From Streptomyces glaucescens (GTDB lineage: Bacteria; Actinomycetota; Actinomycetes; Streptomycetales; Streptomycetaceae), in contig NZ_MUND01000208.1 in NCBI RefSeq assembly GCF_002154375.1, positions 1-39,197 of the forward strand: a stretch of 39,197 nucleotides of DNA, in the 5' to 3' direction. Under the pieces are notes generated by a model. The model was not told where the DNA came from. It did not search any database and saw only the letters and a list, made by a program, of their open reading frames with translations. Shown in pieces: positions 36,379 to 39,197 of this stretch. A program made the translations under genes and the position numbers. Position 1 is the stretch's first letter; every line of letters starts with the position of its first letter.

Positions 36379-37227
36379 GTGGCACGGAAGCTCGCCGTCA
36401 TCGGGGCCGGTCTCATGGGATCCGGCATCGCCCAGGTCTCCGCCCAGGCGGGCTGGGACGTCGTTCTGCGCGACGTCACCGACGAGGCGCTGAAGCGCGG
36501 CACGGACGGCATCAAGGCGTCGTACGACAAGTTCGTCGCCAAGGGGAAGCTGGACGCGGCCGACGCCGAGGCCGCCCTCGGCCGGATCACCGCCACCACC
36601 GACCTGGACGCCGTCGCCGACGCCGACATCGTCGTCGAGGCCGTCTTCGAGAAGCTCGACGTCAAGCACGAGATCTTCCGCGCCCTCGACAAGCTGACGA
36701 AGGACGAGGCGGTCCTCGCCTCCAACACCTCCGCCATCCCGATCACCAAGATCGCCGCCGTCGTCGAGCGCCCCGAGCGCGTCGTCGGCACCCACTTCTT
36801 CTCGCCGGTCCCGATGATGCAGCTGTGCGAACTGGTGCGCGGCTACAAGACCAGCGACGAGACCCTCGCCACCGCGCGGGAGTTCGCCGAGTCCGTCGGC
36901 AAGACCTGCATCGTCGTCAACCGCGACGTGGCCGGCTTCGTCACCACCCGGCTGATCTCGGCGCTCGTCGTCGAGGCCGCCAAGCTGTACGAATCGGGTG
37001 TCGCCAGCGCCGAGGACATCGACCTCGCCTGCAAGCTGGGCTTCGGCCACGCCATGGGCCCGCTCGCCACCGCCGACCTGACCGGCGTCGACATCCTGCT
37101 GCACGCCACCGGCAACATCTACACCGAGACGCAGGACGAGAAGTTCGCCCCGCCGGAGCTGATGCGCCGGATGGTTGACGCCGGTGACATCGGGCGCAAG
37201 AGCGGGCAGGGCTTCTACAAGCACTGA
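36379..37227 (+). CDS. 3-hydroxybutyryl-CoA dehydrogenase
   Basis: 282-aa NAD(P)-dependent dehydrogenase of fatty-acid/butyrate-type metabolism. The nucleotide loop is VIGAGLMGSGIAQ, the catalytic His lies in VVGTHFFSPVPMMQL, the Ser/Asn segment is ASNTSAIPI, and the C-terminus ends GRKSGQGFYKH. GTG 36379 has AGGGGAG upstream. A GTGAC/GTCAC inverted repeat (36285-36309) lies in the upstream gap and could be a regulatory site. It is the primary-metabolism counterpart of fkbK in this window, with the same length. Confidence 0.93.
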   Translation: MARKLAVIGAGLMGSGIAQVSAQAGWDVVLRDVTDEALKRGTDGIKASYDKFVAKGKLDAADAEAALGRITATTDLDAVADADIVVEAVFEKLDVKHEIFRALDKLTKDEAVLASNTSAIPITKIAAVVERPERVVGTHFFSPVPMMQLCELVRGYKTSDETLATAREFAESVGKTCIVVNRDVAGFVTTRLISALVVEAAKLYESGVASAEDIDLACKLGFGHAMGPLATADLTGVDILLHATGNIYTETQDEKFAPPELMRRMVDAGDIGRKSGQGFYKH

Positions 37228-37409
37228 AAAAGCACTCGCCCCAGGAACGTCACACCTCGGGGTGAATTCGGTATCGGTTCGCTTACAAGCAGCAACCGCA
37301 CCGCTGCCGAAGCAGTCAGACGGTGCAAGCCACCGTCCTCATCCGATCCGACGTTGCACAGCCACCGTCATCGTCATGGAGCACGTCACCGAACGCACGG
37401 GGAGCGCAT

Positions 37410-37733
37410 ATGCACATCAGGGGCGACCACGCCGAGGTGGTCGTCGGGGGCCGCCTCGACGTCCGCAGCGCGGCGGACGCCCGTGCGGTTCTGCACTCGG
37501 CCGTCGACGACGGAGTCGGCGATCTCGTCCTCGACCTGTCCGAACTGGACTCCTGGGACGCCACCGGGCTCGGGGTGATCATGGGTGCCCACCGGCGGGC
37601 CGGCCGCTGTGGCCGCCGGCTGGTGCTGCGCGGCGTACCGCCGCAGATGCAGCGCCTGCTGGTGGCCACCCGGCTGCACCGGATCCTGGCGATCGAGGGC
37701 GGCATCGGCGTGGAGTCCCTGCCGCGCGTATGA
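37410..37733 (+). CDS. STAS-domain protein (anti-sigma factor antagonist-like)
   Basis: 107-aa single STAS domain. The family binds anti-sigma factor kinases and is switched by phosphorylation. GGGGAG lies 5 nt before ATG 37410. The usual phosphorylation loop DSSGLG reads DATGLG here (LDSWDATGLGVIMG), with Thr in the position of the phosphorylated Ser, so it could still be phosphorylated. It stands alone, without an adjacent kinase or sigma gene. Two copies of AGCCACCGTC 32 bp apart (37328 and 37360) lie in its upstream region. Confidence 0.85.
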   Translation: MHIRGDHAEVVVGGRLDVRSAADARAVLHSAVDDGVGDLVLDLSELDSWDATGLGVIMGAHRRAGRCGRRLVLRGVPPQMQRLLVATRLHRILAIEGGIGVESLPRV

Positions 37734-37983
37734 CGGCGGGCACCGGGTACCCAGAGCCGGACGTTCCGGCCCCGAATCGCCCGTCGCGCCCAATCCTCAC
37801 GAGACCATGACGTCTCGGACGGCGCGGTACCCCGGGCTGTCATGGATACTGAGCAACGGTTTAGGGTTCGGTCGCCCGCTGTCCGATCCACCCTCGAGCG
37901 GGCCCGGACCAGAAGCGACAGCGCGGTGTGCGACACGGCCGGGAGGGGCCCTACGCACTCGACGCTTTTGGGGGCTTGAACCT

Positions 37984-39197
37984 ATGGACCCGAACAACCG
38001 GGGACCCGAGGACCACGGCCATGACGGCGCAGGCCAGGCGCCGCGCCAGCGCCCGCCCAGGGAACCCCTCACGCCGGACTTCGGCCAGCACGCACCGGCA
38101 CTCGCCCGCACGGTCCAGCTCGTCTCCGGGGAATACCTGCTCACCGTCAACCCCGTCGACGGCAGCGAGATAGAGCTCTGCCCGCCCGTCGAACGGCCCG
38201 GCAGGCCGCGGAAGCCGACCGCCGCCGAACGCGCCGGGAGCGACCGCGTGGCCCGCCCGCCGGCGCCGCCCGGGCCCACCCTGCCCGAACTCCCCCTGGT
38301 CGGCCGCGAGGAGGAGCGCGAACGCCTCGTCCGGCTGCTCGCCCGCGGACGCTCGGTACGCGTCACCGGCCCCGGCGGCTCCGGCCGCACCCGGCTCCTC
38401 GACACCGTCGCCGAGGACTGCGCGGACCTCGCCCCCGACGGTGTGATCCGCCTCAGCGGCTTCCACCGCACCGCCGCCGAACTGCTCCAGGAGCTGTTCC
38501 ACGCCGTCCACGAGGCACCCCGGCACCGCCCGGAACGGGACGAACTGCTCGAAGCCGTCCGGGAGATCGGCGCGGTCGTCGTCCTCGACGACATCGAGTT
38601 CGGCGGCGCCGCCCTCGACGAGCTGCTGGACGCCACCCCCGAGTGCGCCTTCCTGATCAGCGCCACCCCCGACGTGCCCGCGCCCTCCGCCGAGTCCGCC
38701 CTGGAGGAGGTCTTCCTCGGCGGCCTCGACCGCGCCGGCGGTCTGGAGCTGCTGCGGCACGCCGTCGGCCGCGCGCTCACCGAGGACGAGGCCGGCTGGG
38801 CCGGCGACCTGTGGTTCGAGTCCGAGGGCCTGCCGCTGCGCTTCGTCCAGGCCGGCGCCCTCCTCCGGCAGCGCGACCGGCTCCGGGCCGGCGCGGATGC
38901 CTTCGACGAGTTCGGCGTCTTCCAGGAACCACCCGCCGACGAGCCGTTCGACGCGGCCATCGCCGACGAGATACCGCTGCCCTCCCTCGCCGAGGGCGCC
39001 GCGCCCGCCGCCCTGCTCGCCTCCCGGCTGAGCGAGTCGGCGCGCGCCACCCTGCGGTTCGCCGTCGCCCTCGGCGGCGAGGTGCCGCACCAGGCCCACC
39101 TGCCCGCCCTGGTCGGCGACACCCACGCGGACGCCGCCCTCGGCGAACTGCTGAACTGCGCCCTGGTCAGTCCGGTCGGCGTCCGCGTGGGTGTCGC
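37984..39197 (+). CDS. P-loop ATPase-like protein, 3' end beyond the window
   Basis: Open for 404 codons to the window end. ATG 37984 has TGGGGGC 9 nt upstream. The first ~110 residues are Pro/Arg/Gly-rich with a conserved-looking TVQLVSGEYLLTVNP patch. From about residue 115 a signal-transduction ATPase (NB-ARC/AAA-like) fold begins with LVGREEERERL. The P-loop is GPGGSGRT (129-136), with Arg135 in place of the usual Walker A Lys. A Walker B-like VVVLDDI follows about 60 residues later. Similar proteins are common in Streptomyces with no proven role. The C-terminal part is not visible, so the full domain set is unknown. Confidence 0.8.
   Translation, partial: MDPNNRGPEDHGHDGAGQAPRQRPPREPLTPDFGQHAPALARTVQLVSGEYLLTVNPVDGSEIELCPPVERPGRPRKPTAAERAGSDRVARPPAPPGPTLPELPLVGREEERERLVRLLARGRSVRVTGPGGSGRTRLLDTVAEDCADLAPDGVIRLSGFHRTAAELLQELFHAVHEAPRHRPERDELLEAVREIGAVVVLDDIEFGGAALDELLDATPECAFLISATPDVPAPSAESALEEVFLGGLDRAGGLELLRHAVGRALTEDEAGWAGDLWFESEGLPLRFVQAGALLRQRDRLRAGADAFDEFGVFQEPPADEPFDAAIADEIPLPSLAEGAAPAALLASRLSESARATLRFAVALGGEVPHQAHLPALVGDTHADAALGELLNCALVSPVGVRVGV

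Overview
The window looks like chromosomal DNA of a Streptomyces species or a very close relative. GC is very high, third codon positions are strongly G/C, GTG and TTG starts are common, and the gene order matches (from memory) the core region of the S. coelicolor chromosome that runs from rho through rpmE-prfA-prmC to the ATP synthase operon and chiC. I see no tRNA, rRNA, CRISPR array, transposase, integrase or prophage gene.

Layout. (1) 1-9894: a probable rho terminator, a secreted trypsin-like protease with C-terminal FG-GAP-type repeats, an LCP cell-wall ligase, then the translation/wall block rpmE, prfA, prmC, tsaC (Sua5), a low-molecular-weight phosphatase-like protein, a glyA-type gene and a WecA/Rfe-type phosphoglycosyl transferase. 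(2) 9951-19868: an accessory specialised-metabolism island between the wecA-type gene and atpI. Its left half is a complete methoxymalonyl-ACP cassette (fkbG on +, fkbK-J-I-H on -). Its right half (all +) is a 5'-truncated amino-acid adenylation gene, then an overlapping operon of a VinN-type beta-amino-acid adenylating enzyme, a VinO-type PLP decarboxylase and both subunits of a B12-dependent glutamate (methylaspartate) mutase. (3) 20186-27994: the complete F1Fo ATP synthase operon atpI-B-E-F-H-A-G-D-C. (4) 28151-39197: a DUF2550 protein, chitinase chiC with its 12-bp direct-repeat promoter, the chiR-chiS two-component pair, two small membrane proteins, a PduO-type cobalamin adenosyltransferase, a drug-type ABC exporter with a divergent TetR regulator, a 3-hydroxybutyryl-CoA dehydrogenase, a STAS protein and a P-loop ATPase cut by the window end.

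The most interesting part is the island. One half would make the rare PKS extender unit methoxymalonyl-ACP. The other would convert glutamate to 3-methylaspartate, activate it and decarboxylate it to a 3-aminoisobutyryl starter, as in vicenistatin-type macrolactams. Yet there is no polyketide synthase, starter carrier protein, acyltransferase or amidase here, and the two halves meet at the truncated adenylation gene near 14,385. Three readings are possible: a macrolactam cluster that lost its PKS core by deletion, a detached precursor-supply locus serving a PKS elsewhere, or an assembly join that skipped repetitive PKS DNA. The other nine genes keep intact frames and nearly all expected active-site residues. 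fkbG carries a rare TTA codon, which suggests bldA control.
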